Below are positions 63,714 through 64,000 of a stretch of 64,000 nucleotides of DNA, piece after piece. Numbering within the stretch: the first letter of the stretch is position 1; every line of letters begins with the position of its first letter. The position numbers and the translations under genes were made by a program. The stretch spans positions 1 through 64,000 of the forward strand of contig CAJWLL010000009.1 of NCBI GenBank assembly GCA_913043275.1, written 5' to 3'. Below the pieces are notes generated by a model, which made no database searches, was not told the DNA's origin, and saw nothing but the letters and a program-made list of their open reading frames with translations. The stretch is from an uncultured Flavobacteriaceae bacterium (GTDB taxonomy: Bacteria; Bacteroidota; Bacteroidia; Flavobacteriales; Flavobacteriaceae).

Positions 63714-64000
63714 ATGAAAATTACAGCATACCTCCTATTGATCCTTAGTCTGACTATTTCCTGTGAACTCGATAATCGTTCGGGAGATTTTAAATTGCTA
63801 CCCCATCCCCAAGAATGGAAAATCGAGGGCAACAGCGAACTTAAGGTCGCAGACCTAAAATACCATTTTAATGCCTCGGGTCTCCCCCTTCCCGAAGGGA
63901 GTGGTTTTTTAGCAGCCACTGCTAACACTGATAAAAAAGACAAAGCCCAATTGGTCTATGCCGTCGATCCCGAATTAGACCTAAAGGAAGAAGGCTATCT
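63714..64000 (+). CDS. N-terminal part of a lipoprotein, possibly a GH20 beta-N-acetylhexosaminidase (truncated by window edge)
   Basis: MKITAYLLLILSLTISCELDNRSGDFKLLPHPQEWKIEGNSELKV...YAVDPELDLKEEGY: lipobox plus a pattern resembling the GH20 N-terminal domain; open to the window end; not in the ORF track. Confidence 0.55.
   Translation, partial: MKITAYLLLILSLTISCELDNRSGDFKLLPHPQEWKIEGNSELKVADLKYHFNASGLPLPEGSGFLAATANTDKKDKAQLVYAVDPELDLKEEGY

Noticed and set aside
63692-63943. Minus-strand 83-aa ORF at the right end
   Set aside because: The plus strand encodes a lipoprotein N-terminus with lipobox and GH20-like pattern; the antisense ORF lacks support.

Overview
This is an AT-rich, densely packed chromosomal segment from a Bacteroidetes bacterium, most likely a marine-type Flavobacteriia. 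That assignment is inferred from protein families, gene order and TTTG/TANNTTTG-type promoters. Nearly everything is housekeeping: cmk/lon, tandem msrB, lpd, aroQ, xerD, an RprX/RprY-like two-component system, a CoA/envelope cluster (coaE, YbbR-like, fabI, recN, DUF4835/PorD-like, coaBC, omega-like, bamD, dapA, ligA, prmC), ribD, dnaA, mltG/dapF, an HtrA protease, trmD-rplS, icd, murQ, thrS-infC-rpmI-rplT, a TonB-dependent receptor, fumC, an acyl-CoA carboxylase, a menaquinone operon, dnaK, panB, an RluA-family enzyme and a leu operon (A-C-D-A'-B). I found no CRISPR array, prophage, IS element, rRNA or tRNA. I do not see a clear new multi-gene system. The observations most worth checking are: (1) an 18-bp tandem repeat encoding an (AATKKT)n N-terminus at the left edge, preceded by a perfect Bacteroidetes promoter and a ~100-nt leader; (2) every convergent gene pair overlaps or is separated by at most 9 bp, three sharing a CTAG/CTAA stop tetranucleotide and two overlapping by 34-35 bp; (3) infC apparently starting at a non-canonical AUA codon; (4) an unlisted 53-aa membrane micro-protein; (5) a perfect A9-C-T9 palindrome upstream of dnaA; (6) a CPBP protease inside the menaquinone operon, with no menH there; and (7) a leu operon with two IPMS-like genes, only one carrying the regulatory domain.
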